From Prosthecochloris marina (lineage in GTDB: Bacteria > Bacteroidota > Chlorobiia > Chlorobiales > Chlorobiaceae), in assembly GCF_003182595.1 (NCBI RefSeq), contig NZ_PDNZ01000004.1, positions 186,001-250,000 on the forward strand: 64,000 bases of DNA. The letters run 5' to 3'. The notes under the pieces are model-generated. The model had not been told where the DNA came from. It did not search any database and saw only the letters and a list, made by a program, of their open reading frames with translations. Positions 20,787 to 30,813 of this stretch are shown here, piece by piece; the first letter of the stretch is position 1, and every line of letters starts with the position of its first letter. The position numbers and the translations under genes are program-made.

Positions 20787-22313
20787 TTACAGGTTAAAAG
20801 CAAAATACACATTGCTATCCCCTCGCTTGACGAGCAAAAATAACAGATCACCCTCTTTCATCTTACCGACAATTGATAAAAACTGTTTGTACGATGTGAT
20901 GTCCTTTCTATTTGCCGCCTTGACTACATCACCGTTACGCAGACCGGCGCGGTAAGCATTACCAGCCGGGTCAACGTCTGTAACGACAACTTTTCCGGCA
21001 TCGGTCTGTAACCTGTACCTCGATGCCAATTCAGAAGACATGGGCGCTGCGGTGAAACCAAGCAAATCACTCATCTCCTGCTGCTGTTCGGCAGCAACAG
21101 GTTGATCCGGGATCTGGTCGAGCTTCACCGAAAGAGTTTTCATAGTACCGTCCCTCCATATGGTCAGCTTAACTACGGTACCTGGTGATGTTCTGGCAAC
21201 GGTGTTACGCAGTTCAATGGTATCCCTGACCTTTTTTCCGTTCATCTCAATAATGACATCACCTGTTTTCAAACCCCCTGCTTCCGCAGGGCTTTTCTCG
21301 ACAACCGTACCGACAAGCACTCCCTCGGCTTTCTTGAGTTTAAGACCTTTTGCGATGTTCTCATCCACATCCTGTATCGTCACACCAAGCCATCCTCTGG
21401 TAACCTTGCCGGTCTTAATGAGCGACTGCATGATCTGTCGAGCCATATTTGACGGAACAGCAAAACCAATCCCCTGAAAGCCACCGGTACGGCTCGCTAT
21501 GGCCGTATTTATGCCGACCAGCTCTCCGTTGATATTCACGAGAGGCCCTCCCGAATTCCCTGGATTGATCGCGGCATCAGTCTGAATGAAGTCTTCATAG
21601 TCGGCCAGACCGACATTTGCACGGCCTTTAGCACTGACAATCCCCTGTGTTACTGTCCGGGCAAGGTTTTCCCCCAGAGGGCTGCCAATAGCAATCACCC
21701 ACTCACCAACCCGTAATGCATCACTGTCACCAATAGCAATAGGCTTCAGATTTTTCACTTCGACTTTAATGACTGCGATATCTGTCTTAGGATCCGTACC
21801 GATAACTTTTGCCTGCACCTTTTTGTTGTCATGGGTTCTGATATAAATGTTATCGGCCTTATCGACAACGTGATTGTTCGTCAGGATATATCCGTCACTG
21901 CTGACGACAACCCCCGAACCGAGCCCTCGTAAAACCTCCTTGCGACCGTTGGCACCCTCTTCACGTCTTCTCGGTGTCTCAAAAAAATCATCGAATGGGC
22001 TCCCGAAAAAATCAAAAGGTGAAATAAATCTCCGGTTGACGGTTTTTTCGGTGAAAATAGTCACAACCGAAGGAGTCGCAGATTCGGCAATCTGTACGAA
22101 AGCTTCATTGAAATCTTTGAGGGTACGAATCGGTTTGTCCTGAAAAGTATTGGCCGCCGACGCCATGTTGATATGGTTGGATACAGCCACCTTACTCTCA
22201 TCTTTTGCCGGAAAGGTAAACTCCAGGTTGGAAAACACGAGCCAACCTATGGCCACCCCAGCGAGAACCAAAAACAGGTAGGATAGTTTTTTCTTATTCA
22301 TCTTGTTCAGCAT
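20787..22313 (-). CDS. Do/HtrA-family periplasmic serine protease
   Basis: 508 residues. An N-terminal signal anchor (about 9-28) targets it to the periplasm. The trypsin-like domain has His in LTNNHVV, Asp in TDIAVIKV and Ser in NPGNSGGPL. Two PDZ domains follow (about 300-390 and 415-505). It degrades or refolds damaged envelope proteins, as DegP/DegQ do. It ends at its own terminator and is 143 bp from trpE on the same strand. Orthology to DegP, DegQ or DegS specifically cannot be settled by eye. Confidence 0.95.
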   Translation of the reverse strand: MLNKMNKKKLSYLFLVLAGVAIGWLVFSNLEFTFPAKDESKVAVSNHINMASAANTFQDKPIRTLKDFNEAFVQIAESATPSVVTIFTEKTVNRRFISPFDFFGSPFDDFFETPRRREEGANGRKEVLRGLGSGVVVSSDGYILTNNHVVDKADNIYIRTHDNKKVQAKVIGTDPKTDIAVIKVEVKNLKPIAIGDSDALRVGEWVIAIGSPLGENLARTVTQGIVSAKGRANVGLADYEDFIQTDAAINPGNSGGPLVNINGELVGINTAIASRTGGFQGIGFAVPSNMARQIMQSLIKTGKVTRGWLGVTIQDVDENIAKGLKLKKAEGVLVGTVVEKSPAEAGGLKTGDVIIEMNGKKVRDTIELRNTVARTSPGTVVKLTIWRDGTMKTLSVKLDQIPDQPVAAEQQQEMSDLLGFTAAPMSSELASRYRLQTDAGKVVVTDVDPAGNAYRAGLRNGDVVKAANRKDITSYKQFLSIVGKMKEGDLLFLLVKRGDSNVYFAFNL

Positions 22314-22456
22314 TTATTCATGTTATCACTTTGATAATTGATTTGTATGTAAAATCTATCGTTTTACATTTTCCACCACTGTTTCATAACAGCAATAACT
22401 ACACAGAGCGTTTAAAGGATACACTCGAAAATCAACAAGCCCGCAGCATCCAAATA

Positions 22457-23950
22457 TCATTCCTCAAAATTTTCAAGGGCATCAACAGTACGTAACCCGG
22501 CTTGCATTTTGTTCATGGTCTCCTCAAATTCATTCAGAGGCACCGAATCGGCAACAATACCACCCGCCGCCTGAAAATAAATGATATTGTCTCTAACAAC
22601 CATTGTCCTTATGGCAATTGCGGTTTCAAGCTGTCCCCGGAAATCGATAAACCCTACCGCGCCACCGTAAAGACCACGTTTTTCTTCCTCCAGTTCGTAA
22701 ATAATCTCCATTGCCCTCACTTTCGGCGCACCGGTCAAGGTGCCTGCAGGAAAACAGGCCCAGAATGCATCCATCGGACTGTAACTATCCTGCAGCTCTC
22801 CCCGGACATTACTGACAATATGCATAACATGGGAGTAGCGTTCGATGATCATTTTTTCATTGGTCTCGACAGTACCGATCTTTGCAATCCTACCGATATC
22901 GTTCCGGCTCAAGTCAATAAGCATCAAATGCTCGGCAAGTTCTTTTTCATCCGATAACAACTCTTTTTCGATCCTGGCGTCCTCTTCATATGTTTTGCCC
23001 CTCGGCCTGGTACCGGCAATCGGACGTGTATCGACAATCCTTCGCCCGTCTTCATCCATACCCACCTTGACAAGCAGCTCGGGAGACGACCCAACTATGT
23101 CGAAATCTCCCATATCGAAATAGTACAGATAAGGTGAGGGGTTTATGGTTCGCAACATGCGATACACATCAAACGGCCCGGTATTCAGCTGACGTTTGAG
23201 TCTTTGGGAAACCTGAACCTGAAAAATGTCACCGGCTCTGATATGCTCTTTGGCGACAAGAACCTTCTTGAGGAAATCTTCTTTAACAGTATTGGAAACA
23301 ACCTCTTCATGCTTTTCCGGTCTTAGCTGTATGCAAAGAGGGTCAAGAGGCTGAAACATTTTAGCACGAATGGTTTCGATAACCTGTTCCGCTCTGTTCC
23401 GGTCTTCCTCACCGAGGTAGTTGACAACGATAAACACTTTCCGTTTGACATTGTCAAAAACAACCAGCTTGTCACAGAACAGCAGGAAAACATCGGGCAG
23501 ACCTGACGGATCCGGTTTACGGGGAAAAGGGATCTTTTCAACCAGATGCATTGTATCATAACTGAAATATCCAAAGGCTCCGGACGTAATCATCGGGGAA
23601 GATCCAACCATGCTTTCTACCTGCTGGGACGACCCGAATGCGCCAAGACAACGATCGATGACTTTCCTCAACTCTCGTTCTCCTGCTATCAGAGCTTCGA
23701 GACCCTTGAAACGCTCATCCCTCACCTGAAGAGAAATATCTCCATCGACCGAACCTTTAAGAATCGCGACCGGATCAATCGCTATGTAGGAAAAACGGGC
23801 AAGCTTTTCTTCTCCCTCGACAGATTCGAGCAAACATGAATAAACCTCCCGAAGTTTCAGATACACCGAAACAGGGGTTTCAGTGTCCGCATGAACAGCT
23901 TTGATGAGAGGATTAAGAATAAAATCGGTCGAAGGACCTGTATGTGACAT
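22457..23950 (-). CDS. trpE: Anthranilate synthase component I
   Basis: 497 residues. It makes anthranilate from chorismate with ammonia supplied by TrpG. The C-terminal chorismate-binding domain has RPIAGTRPRGKT, the LSRNDIGRI motif, HIVSNVRGEL, and the PAGTLTGAPKVRAMEII signature. Residues near 46-54 (ARFSYIAID) resemble the Trp feedback site. No trpG or other trp gene adjoins it, unlike the usual operon. Confidence 0.96.
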   Translation of the reverse strand: MSHTGPSTDFILNPLIKAVHADTETPVSVYLKLREVYSCLLESVEGEEKLARFSYIAIDPVAILKGSVDGDISLQVRDERFKGLEALIAGERELRKVIDRCLGAFGSSQQVESMVGSSPMITSGAFGYFSYDTMHLVEKIPFPRKPDPSGLPDVFLLFCDKLVVFDNVKRKVFIVVNYLGEEDRNRAEQVIETIRAKMFQPLDPLCIQLRPEKHEEVVSNTVKEDFLKKVLVAKEHIRAGDIFQVQVSQRLKRQLNTGPFDVYRMLRTINPSPYLYYFDMGDFDIVGSSPELLVKVGMDEDGRRIVDTRPIAGTRPRGKTYEEDARIEKELLSDEKELAEHLMLIDLSRNDIGRIAKIGTVETNEKMIIERYSHVMHIVSNVRGELQDSYSPMDAFWACFPAGTLTGAPKVRAMEIIYELEEEKRGLYGGAVGFIDFRGQLETAIAIRTMVVRDNIIYFQAAGGIVADSVPLNEFEETMNKMQAGLRTVDALENFEE

Positions 23951-24060
23951 AAGTCAGAGCGATGAATGAATAATGCAAATGCTTAAATAAAAGAAAAAAT
24001 CACTATCATGAAATAGAGAGTAAATCTCGTTAACCCCTTACCCTTTCGCCAACATAAAGG

Positions 24061-24501
24061 ATGGGTAGATCTTATTCAGAAAAAACGATAACTTTTATCA
24101 ACTGGCTAAAAGCACTGGCATTATCACCGGGGGTGCTTTTTTCAGCCGGGTATCTTGTTATTTACCTCCTTACCAACGTCTATCTCAACAGCGCGCTCAA
24201 GAACACCATTTTGCAGGAAATTGAAACTGCAACAGAAAACCGATACACTATTTCAGTTGAACATCTTCGTGCCGGAATTGACTTACAGTCGGTTACGCTA
24301 CGAAATCTCGAATTCATACCGGTAAAAAAACAGAATCAGCAAGAAGAAAACCCCGGACTCTCTCTTCCCAACCTGCACATCGAACAGGTGAATCTCTGCA
24401 ATCTTCTTTTCAGCCGACAGTGCGTAGAACATTCAACCAGAGAAATTTCACGACACATTCTCTGCATCAATCATCTGCTGGTACTGTCATTGCCTCAATG
24501 A
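24061..24501 (+). CDS. Short membrane-anchored hypothetical, perhaps a truncated AsmA/TamB-like protein
   Basis: 146 residues. One N-terminal helix (about 20-37) is followed by a periplasmic segment whose pattern (ISVEHLRAGIDLQSVTLRNLEFIP... LSLPNLHIEQVNLCNLLF) looks like the start of an AsmA/TamB-type beta-repeat protein. Such proteins normally run for several hundred residues. Here the frame stops 7 bp inside the end of lepB, and the last 30 residues look out of character. It is either a small protein or a 5' remnant. Confidence 0.45.
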   Translation: MGRSYSEKTITFINWLKALALSPGVLFSAGYLVIYLLTNVYLNSALKNTILQEIETATENRYTISVEHLRAGIDLQSVTLRNLEFIPVKKQNQQEENPGLSLPNLHIEQVNLCNLLFSRQCVEHSTREISRHILCINHLLVLSLPQ

Positions 24502-25427
24502 ACCATCAAACCGGTTCTTTGCCAACGAATCGAATTGAGCTTTTCAACCGGATTCAACAGGGAAATGTTCGGATTCCATGACCAGTAAACCATCAAAGCC
24601 TCACCGACCATATCCCGTTCAGGTAAGAATCCCCAAAAACGGCTATCGAGACTGTTATCCCTGTTATCCCCCATAACAAAGTAATAGTTCTGCTCAATGG
24701 TATAGGTATCGGCAGGCTGACCGTCGATAAGAATTGTACCATCTGTAACTCCGATACTATGCCCTTCTTCGGCAATCAATGAGGCATAGAGATAGTAACC
24801 CTTTTCGTTCAGCGTTACGACATCGCCTTTGCGAGGAACACGGATCGGGCCGTAATTGTCCTTATTGAAACCTGAAAACCTTGGAAACACCTGCTGGTCC
24901 GGATATCCTGCGGGCATCAAATCAGCGAGAAACTGTGCATGCTCCGGAAATATTGCCTCTTCACCATTTATGAAGAGTCTGCGGTCCTTGATTTCGAGCA
25001 CATCTCCACTTATCGCCACGCAACGTTTTATGTAGTTTAAAGACCTGTCCTTCGGAAATTTGAACACAACGATATCCCCCCGTTCGACAGAATCGATTCC
25101 CGGTAACCTGATATCGGTAAAAGGAACCTTTGCCCCATAGATATATTTGTTTACAAATAAAAAATCACCGGCAAGCAGTGTTTTTTCCATAGAGCTTGTT
25201 GGTATACGATACGATTCTACAACAAATACTCTTATGAGAGTGGCAAATACAAGTGCAATCAGTAAAGCCTCAAACCACTCTTTTGAATGCTGTTTTCCCG
25301 TTTTCTCTTTACCTTTTCCCAAAACCTTTATTTTTTGAATGTTACAACCGGAACCGCTTTCCAGACCACTGTTTTTTTTGACGCTTTTCATCCCGTTATC
25401 TTGCGGCGCTCCGCCTGGATATGGCAC
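24495..25427 (-). CDS. lepB: Signal peptidase I
   Basis: 310 residues from a GTG; an ATG at 25391 giving 298 residues is equally plausible. It cleaves signal peptides of exported proteins. One membrane helix (about 52-70) leads to the catalytic Ser in IPTSSMEKTLLAGDF; the general-base Lys is in YIKRCVAISGD; the MGDNRDNSLDSRFWG box is intact. An insertion of about 70 residues between the Lys and MGDN boxes is longer than in Gram-positive forms, as in other Gram-negative LepB. It follows lepA by 13 bp (49 bp to the ATG), the familiar lepA-lepB pair. Confidence 0.95.
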   Translation of the reverse strand: MPYPGGAPQDNGMKSVKKNSGLESGSGCNIQKIKVLGKGKEKTGKQHSKEWFEALLIALVFATLIRVFVVESYRIPTSSMEKTLLAGDFLFVNKYIYGAKVPFTDIRLPGIDSVERGDIVVFKFPKDRSLNYIKRCVAISGDVLEIKDRRLFINGEEAIFPEHAQFLADLMPAGYPDQQVFPRFSGFNKDNYGPIRVPRKGDVVTLNEKGYYLYASLIAEEGHSIGVTDGTILIDGQPADTYTIEQNYYFVMGDNRDNSLDSRFWGFLPERDMVGEALMVYWSWNPNISLLNPVEKLNSIRWQRTGLMVH

Positions 25428-25440
25428 CTACCCCGGCACT

Positions 25441-27258
25441 CTACTGATCATCCATATTCAATACAGCGAGAAACGCTTCCTGGGGAACTTCCACCCGCCC
25501 GACCTGCTTCATCCGTTTTTTACCTTCTTTCTGCTTTTCCAACAGCTTTCGCTTTCGGCTGATATCCCCTCCATAGCATTTGGCAAGAACGTTCTTTCTC
25601 ATTGCAGAGATGGTCTCACGGGCTATGACCCTGCTTCCGATCGCGGCCTGAATAGCGACTTCATACATCTGTCGTGGAATAATGCCTCTGAGCTTCTGGC
25701 ATAGCTTTCTCCCCCACTCATATGCTTTTGAACGATGAACAATGGTGGAAAGCGCATCAACCGGTTCACCATTGAGAAGTACGTCGAGCTTGACAAGATC
25801 CGAAACACGATAGCCGATATATTCATAATCCATCGACGCATATCCTTTCGATACCGACTTGAGTTTGTCATGAAAGTCAAAAACAATCTCGGCAAGCGGA
25901 AACTCGAACTGCAAATTCACCCTCGAAGTATCAAGATAATCGGTATTCTTATACTCTCCCCGCCGCTCCATGGCAAGCTTCATGATATTACCGATATAGT
26001 CTGCCATCGTGATAATATGAATGCTGACATATGGCTCCTCGATCTGTTTGATCAACCCGGCGTCAGGCATTTTCGAGGGATTGTCAACGACAAGCGTCTC
26101 TCCGTCGGTTGAGACGACCCTGTACTCAACGTTGGGAACCGTTGTTATGATGTTGACCTGATATTCCCTCTCCAGCCGCTCCTGTATGATTTCCATGTGC
26201 AACAACCCGAGAAACCCACACCTGAACCCGAAACCGAGTGCTGCAGATGTTTCAGGGGTATAGACCAGGGAAGCGTCGTTCAATGAAAGTTTTTCAAGTG
26301 ACTCACGAAGATCTTCGAACTCATCGGAGTTCACCGGATAGAGACCGCTGAAAACCATCGGCTTGACATCTTTATACCCTGCAAGCCGTTCCCTCGCCGG
26401 AGCATCAGCAAGAGTAACCGTATCGCCCACTTTGGCATCCCGGACATCTTTGATGGAACAAATAAGGTAGCCGACATCTCCCGACTCGAGCACTTTGGAA
26501 GGCTGTCGTTTGAGCCCCATGGATCCGATCTCGTCAGCGACAAAAACTTTGTTGTTGGCAAAAAAACTGACTCGATCCCCTTTCTTGAGAACACCGTCAA
26601 CAATGCGCAAATAAACGATTGCACCACGATATGCATCGAACACCGAATCGAAAATCAGAGCCCGGAGAGGTTGATCACGATGATTGACAGGTGCCGGAAT
26701 TCTTGCAATAATAGCCTCGAGCAAAACATCGACTCCAATACCGGCCTTTGCCGATACCTCGACAATTTCACTTCTTTCAACACCCATAAGATCGACAATC
26801 TGCTGAGCCACCCCTTCTACATCAGCGGAAGGAAGGTCTATTTTATTGATGACCGGAATAATTTCCAGTCCGGCCTCAACGGCGAGATAGAGATTGGCAA
26901 TAGTCTGAGCCTCGACCCCCTGCGTAGCATCGACCACAAGCAACGCCCCTTCACAAGCGGCCAGAGAACGTGAAACTTCATAACTGAAATCAACATGTCC
27001 CGGGGTATCGATAAGGTTCAGAATATATGCATCACCATCGACAGCCTTATAGTGCATACGGATTGCATGACTTTTTATGGTGATACCTCGTTCACGTTCA
27101 AGCTCCATATCATCAAGCACCTGTTCAGCTACCTGATTGTGCTGTAACGTATCAGTCGCTTCCAAAAATCGATCTGCAAGCGTAGATTTTCCGTGATCTA
27201 TATGAGCTATGATACAGAAGTTCCTGATAGTATTGACTACCCTACTGCTCGAAGGCAT
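25441..27258 (-). CDS. lepA: Elongation factor 4 (LepA), back-translocating GTPase
   Basis: From the ATG at 27258 it has 605 residues, the normal length; the longer frame to 27339 would overlap fmt and adds a non-family leader. G motifs: [17 protein letters not shown] and NKIDLP. The LepA-specific C-terminal domain includes [21 protein letters not shown] and ends [21 protein letters not shown]. It acts on stalled ribosomes. Part of def-fmt-lepA-lepB. Confidence 0.97.
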   Translation of the reverse strand: MPSSSRVVNTIRNFCIIAHIDHGKSTLADRFLEATDTLQHNQVAEQVLDDMELERERGITIKSHAIRMHYKAVDGDAYILNLIDTPGHVDFSYEVSRSLAACEGALLVVDATQGVEAQTIANLYLAVEAGLEIIPVINKIDLPSADVEGVAQQIVDLMGVERSEIVEVSAKAGIGVDVLLEAIIARIPAPVNHRDQPLRALIFDSVFDAYRGAIVYLRIVDGVLKKGDRVSFFANNKVFVADEIGSMGLKRQPSKVLESGDVGYLICSIKDVRDAKVGDTVTLADAPARERLAGYKDVKPMVFSGLYPVNSDEFEDLRESLEKLSLNDASLVYTPETSAALGFGFRCGFLGLLHMEIIQERLEREYQVNIITTVPNVEYRVVSTDGETLVVDNPSKMPDAGLIKQIEEPYVSIHIITMADYIGNIMKLAMERRGEYKNTDYLDTSRVNLQFEFPLAEIVFDFHDKLKSVSKGYASMDYEYIGYRVSDLVKLDVLLNGEPVDALSTIVHRSKAYEWGRKLCQKLRGIIPRQMYEVAIQAAIGSRVIARETISAMRKNVLAKCYGGDISRKRKLLEKQKEGKKRMKQVGRVEVPQEAFLAVLNMDDQ

Positions 27259-27320
27259 AAACTGTTCATATTTAGTTGAAATTCGCAAAAACACCGGGGA
27301 ATATAATGAATCCGGTTTCC

Positions 27321-28274
27321 CTATGAAAACAAGGGGCACTCCTCTTCACAACGGAACCCACAACAGAATTCAACAGCGTTCATCTTGCGCTTACCCTCCA
27401 TTTGAAGAGAGATGATCTCAACCCACCCGTCAAGCCCCATAACAAACAACCGGTTTCCATCCGTCGAGAAACTGCCCGGCACCATTGCCTGCTGCTTCGA
27501 TTCAGGAAGCTGAAAATCAGAAGGGATCGCTTTATAGATCTTTACTTTTTTATGATTGAATACCGTCCAGGCTGTTGGTCTGGGTGAAAGACCTCTGACA
27601 AAATCACAAATAGCATCGACAGGCTCGGCCCAGTCAATCCGGGTATTTTCAGTGGTTAATTTGGGAGCCTTGGTCATCTTGGCTTCATCTTGCGGTAGTG
27701 GCTCTGCTTTACCCTCCCTGATAAGCTTCAGAGTCGTAACAACCGCGCCCGCACCGACAACCGATAATCGACCGGCAAGCTCTCCTGCCGTTTCCTCAAC
27801 CCCGATATTTGTTTTCTCCTGCAATATAATGCTTCCGGTATCGACACGTTTTCGCAGGAAAAATGTCGTCACTCCCGTTTCCCTGTCACCGTTGATTATT
27901 GCCCAGTTGACCGGAGCAGCACCTCTGTAATGCGGCAGTAACGAAGCATGAAGATTGAACGCCCCTAACCTTGCTTGCTCAAAAACCGAAGGAGGCAGGA
28001 TACGAAAAGCTGCAACGACAATTACGTCGGGCCGGTACCGCGCAACAGTTCCGGCAAAACGAGGATCCTTTACGTCATCTATTTCAAAAACTGTAAATCC
28101 CAGTTCCTTTGCTGCTTTCTTAACAGGGGTAGGTTCAGGCTCGGAACGTCTACTTCTTCTTGGTTTGTCCTTGCCGGTAACCACAAGAACAATTTCAAAT
28201 TCATTGTCTAATTCAGCTATTGCGCGAAGAGAAGGGACAGCAAACTCGGGCGTTCCCATAAAAATAATTCTCAT
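27321..28274 (-). CDS. fmt: Methionyl-tRNA formyltransferase
   Basis: 317 residues. It formylates initiator Met-tRNA with 10-formyl-THF. N-terminal [12 protein letters not shown] and the catalytic stretch [20 protein letters not shown] (Asn, His and a later Asp) are intact; the C-terminal tRNA-binding domain follows from about 205. It lies 21 bp after def, the usual def-fmt pair, so formylation and deformylation are co-expressed. Confidence 0.97.
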   Translation of the reverse strand: MRIIFMGTPEFAVPSLRAIAELDNEFEIVLVVTGKDKPRRSRRSEPEPTPVKKAAKELGFTVFEIDDVKDPRFAGTVARYRPDVIVVAAFRILPPSVFEQARLGAFNLHASLLPHYRGAAPVNWAIINGDRETGVTTFFLRKRVDTGSIILQEKTNIGVEETAGELAGRLSVVGAGAVVTTLKLIREGKAEPLPQDEAKMTKAPKLTTENTRIDWAEPVDAICDFVRGLSPRPTAWTVFNHKKVKIYKAIPSDFQLPESKQQAMVPGSFSTDGNRLFVMGLDGWVEIISLQMEGKRKMNAVEFCCGFRCEEECPLFS

Positions 28275-28295
28275 TGAAAAATCTTTTTTTCATTT

Positions 28296-28856
28296 TCACT
28301 TCACTTCGCAATCCAACGTCTGCGTAGCAATAGGGTAGCTGGTCCTTACCTCGCCACGAGTTATCGCATCAAGCTCTTTCTGAATTTTCCTGCGGTTTCG
28401 CCGCTGCATACGATCGACAAAAAGCGTTCCGTCGAGATGATCGACCTCATGCTGCAACACCCGTGCAGTAAGGTCGTTAAACTCCGCGGTATGCTCTTCG
28501 AAATGCTCGTCACGGTATTTGATCTGTATGGATGAAGGACGTACAACATCACCCCTGACATCAGGAATACTCAAGCAACCTTCATTCATCGAGACAAAAC
28601 CTTTCACAGCAAGGATGTGAGGGTTGATGACCACCATCGGGGAAGCTTTTTCATACCCTTCGGCAATGGAAATATCGACTACAAGCAAGCGTAGAGAAGC
28701 ACCCACCTGGGGAGCTGCGAGTCCAATCCCGTCGGCATTCCTCATGGACTCGAACATATTGCCTATAAGTTCTTCAAGCTGCTCATCCGCCCCTTTCAAA
28801 GGCTTTGTTTTCCGGCGCAGCACCTGGTCACTGTAAGTGTTAATCGGTAATATCAT
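28296..28856 (-). CDS. def: Peptide deformylase
   Basis: 186 residues from the ATG at 28856; an upstream in-frame extension to 29009 has no family similarity and was rejected. A metalloenzyme that removes the N-formyl group from new proteins. Motif I GIGLAAPQVG, motif II EGCLSIP (metal Cys) and motif III HEVDHLDG (two metal His plus Glu) are all present. First gene of the def-fmt-lepA-lepB group. Confidence 0.97.
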   Translation of the reverse strand: MILPINTYSDQVLRRKTKPLKGADEQLEELIGNMFESMRNADGIGLAAPQVGASLRLLVVDISIAEGYEKASPMVVINPHILAVKGFVSMNEGCLSIPDVRGDVVRPSSIQIKYRDEHFEEHTAEFNDLTARVLQHEVDHLDGTLFVDRMQRRNRRKIQKELDAITRGEVRTSYPIATQTLDCEVK

Positions 28857-29178
28857 TCTACTAAAATGGACAATTAAAATGTTGTTTACCAAACCTGCAG
28901 ACAGGCTAAAAAGTTGCCTCCCCTGCCTTGAGCGAAACATGCCTGGCCACACCGTACCGGTTGCCCTGCAAACCCTCGTCCCAAAACATCTGTCTTTTGA
29001 ATTCGGCAATATCAGCTTGATTTTACTTTAATCATGAAGCAAATCAATAAACAGCAACAAGATAACAACTTAAACCCAAAACCATAGAGCCGAGACGTAA
29101 GAGGCACAAAGCCGCCCTCTTTCAAGCTTACCTCACCATCGTTTGGCGATATAATCTATTAATTTTCAAACAACAAAA

Positions 29179-29206
29179 AAGAGGCCGCCTTAAAAGGCGA
29201 GCCTCT
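29179..29206 (-). terminator. Terminator-like hairpin
   Basis: Read leftwards: GAGGCTCGCC, loop TTTTAA, GGCGGCCTC, then TTTTTT. A good intrinsic terminator in shape, but no minus-strand gene is recognised just upstream of it, so it may be a relic or a mobile hairpin. Confidence 0.5.
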
Positions 29207-29256
29207 CACATAGCAAACAGGCAATCATTACTAGTTCATTGCCCCTTCTCATGGTT

Positions 29257-29299
29257 GTCATCTTCGGGCTTGACCCTGGGCTCCATCTTCCAAAGAAAG
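29257..29299 (-). repeat. 43-nt dispersed repeat, copy in inverted orientation
   Basis: Matches 53591-53633 as a reverse complement at 40 of 43 positions by eye. The core reads CGGGCTTGACCC, an imperfect palindrome. Intergenic, beside an accessory gene. Confidence 0.8.
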
Positions 29300-29321
29300 C
29301 CGATATGGATTCCACTTCCCT

Positions 29322-29345
29322 GTGAAATCCGAACCCCTGTTTCAC
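29322..29345. repeat. Dispersed palindromic repeat, copy 2
   Basis: GTGAAA, loop TCCGAACCCCTG, TTTCAC. Same unit as 12751-12774 with differences confined to the loop and one arm base. Confidence 0.7.
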
Positions 29346-29542
29346 GAGGCACAGTTCTCCCATGACAACTATAGCGCTCTATGACGGTATAGAGAAAATG
29401 GTCCGGTTAACGGCTTATAAGCAAACACAAAAGCTTCTCTAAACCTTGCGTTACAGTAAACGGGGCAAGTTCCCTTGAGCGTCAATCAAGCACACAGTAT
29501 ATTCAGAATACCACAGAAAATCTGTAGCGCAAATACTACATA

Positions 29543-30127
29543 ATGTTGGGCATATACATAGGAAAAAATATGGAATACTTAGAAGGTGGCCGGTTTGGCA
29601 GAATCACAAAACATTTAAGAAAGCAAGGATATGAAAATGAGATGGAAGACATTCTCCATGATTCTAAAAACTTCCCCAAGCTCAAAAAGCCCGAACAAAC
29701 AAAATATGTCGAAACTGTGATGGGCAGAATGGAAAAAAGCATTGGCAAAGATAATGCCGAAAGAGTTTTATTTGAATGTGGTGTACAGTGTTGCGGGAAA
29801 TCGTGGTCGAGTTTTGTAAAACGTATTTGGAATCAATCCAAGTCGATGAACGACTTCTTTATTAAATTGAATGAGGAAGAGGAAAGATACAATACTCAAT
29901 TCACTTACGACCCAGACAGGAACTCAATTGCAATTGAAAGAAGTAAATGTGTATGTGGTTTAATAAATAAAGGAAAGCCTTTTAAAACGCATAAAAGCTA
30001 CTGCAAGTGCAGTATAGGTCATATGTCTGTTTTCTTCAATACAGTATTCAACGTCAAGGAAGTTCACATTAAGCAATCAATCTATTCCGGTTCTGATACA
30101 TGTAAATGGCATATCCAATTGAAATGA
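29543..30127 (+). CDS. Cys-rich protein, perhaps DUF6144-like, in an accessory patch
   Basis: 194 residues, Lys-rich and soluble, codon use more AT-rich than its neighbours. Cysteines cluster in four places: ECGVQCC (about 92), CVCG (about 151), YCKCSIGH (about 167) and CKW near the end, suggesting metal binding. From memory the YCKCSIGHM segment resembles DUF6144-type proteins, unverified. Start could be the ATG at 29543 or at 29570. It is flanked by dispersed repeats upstream and an attC-like stretch plus a dead umuC fragment downstream, so it probably came by transfer. Confidence 0.6.
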   Translation: MLGIYIGKNMEYLEGGRFGRITKHLRKQGYENEMEDILHDSKNFPKLKKPEQTKYVETVMGRMEKSIGKDNAERVLFECGVQCCGKSWSSFVKRIWNQSKSMNDFFIKLNEEEERYNTQFTYDPDRNSIAIERSKCVCGLINKGKPFKTHKSYCKCSIGHMSVFFNTVFNVKEVHIKQSIYSGSDTCKWHIQLK

Positions 30128-30130
30128 ATC

Positions 30131-30215
30131 TGCCAAACAATAACGTTCAGGCCGACAGCCCCGCCACTCGTTTTTCACTATGGGGTCAGCTGCTGATGCC
30201 GGTGTTATATCCTGC
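30131..30215. other. Weak attC-like stretch after the accessory gene
   Basis: Begins 4 nt after the stop with GCCAAACAATAACGTTCAGGCCGACAGC, close to the left half of integron attC sites (GCCTAACAATTCGTTCAAGCCGACGC, from memory), and closes with GGGGTCAGC...GCCGGTGTTATAT. The right core lacks a clean GTTRRRY and the arms pair imperfectly, so this is at best a decayed site. Confidence 0.3.
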
Positions 30216-30248
30216 GCTCAACCGAGCATCATCCAAAACCTCTACCCC

Positions 30249-30478
30249 TTACTCGATAATATCTTCCCACCGCGTCGTGTAACGGGGAGAAAGCTTCTCC
30301 ATACGCGGCTTCTTCCACCCCGTAGGTGACTCGATGGCAAGCCGAAGGGTTCCGTAGCTTTAGCCATCAAGAGCCTGCATGGCCACTGCACCATCATCAT
30401 TCGATGAACCTGACACATCGAATATCGAGGGCGTCACGCATTCCTGCGACGCTTCTAAAAGCTATTGCGTTATGAAGG
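30249..30478 (-). pseudogene. Decayed C-terminal fragment of a umuC gene
   Basis: Read leftwards the frame gives LLEASQECVTPSIFD, then AMQALDG, an in-frame TAA, then SYGTLRLAIESPTGWK and [13 protein letters not shown] followed by TAA. This aligns with the intact UmuC tail at 10311-10550. It has a premature stop, a small deletion after AMQALDG, and no upstream polymerase domain. It is a remnant of a second, divergent umuC. Confidence 0.85.
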
Positions 30479-30813
30479 TGTGGAACCGTAAGCCAAGAAA
30501 CTCGCGCCGCGCTTTGTTCCTCCTGGCAGTGTAACCAGCTGCCGGAAGTCCAGATACAGGTTTTCTCATCCTTTTGAAATTGCCTTTTTTCGTAACTTGA
30601 CTTTTACCATGTACCTATTTTTCGAATTACCATTGTACAAATAAGGCACAAAAATGATCGTACTCTATCGGTTTTCGAGCAATGAGCGGTTTCAGTAAAC
30701 TCTCGGAAAACCACGTGAAACAAGCGTCAGAAGGGAATCACAGAAGTGTACAGACCTTGCCGGGTTGGTATGCGCTTAAATTCAGTTAAATTAGACACGA
30801 TCATTTATAAACG

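Larger units (their letters stand above)
29010..29542. other. Intergenic stretch with hairpin and dispersed repeats
   Basis: Holds the def promoter side, a GAGGC-type hairpin at about 29179-29206, a 43-nt repeat (29257-29299) that recurs inverted at 53591-53633, and palindromic repeat copy 2 (29322-29345). No gene recognised. Confidence 0.6.
30128..30813. other. Gene-poor region before the MscS-family gene
   Basis: Contains the attC-like stretch, the umuC remnant and about 300 bp without features. The last part should hold the promoter of the MscS-family gene. Confidence 0.5.
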
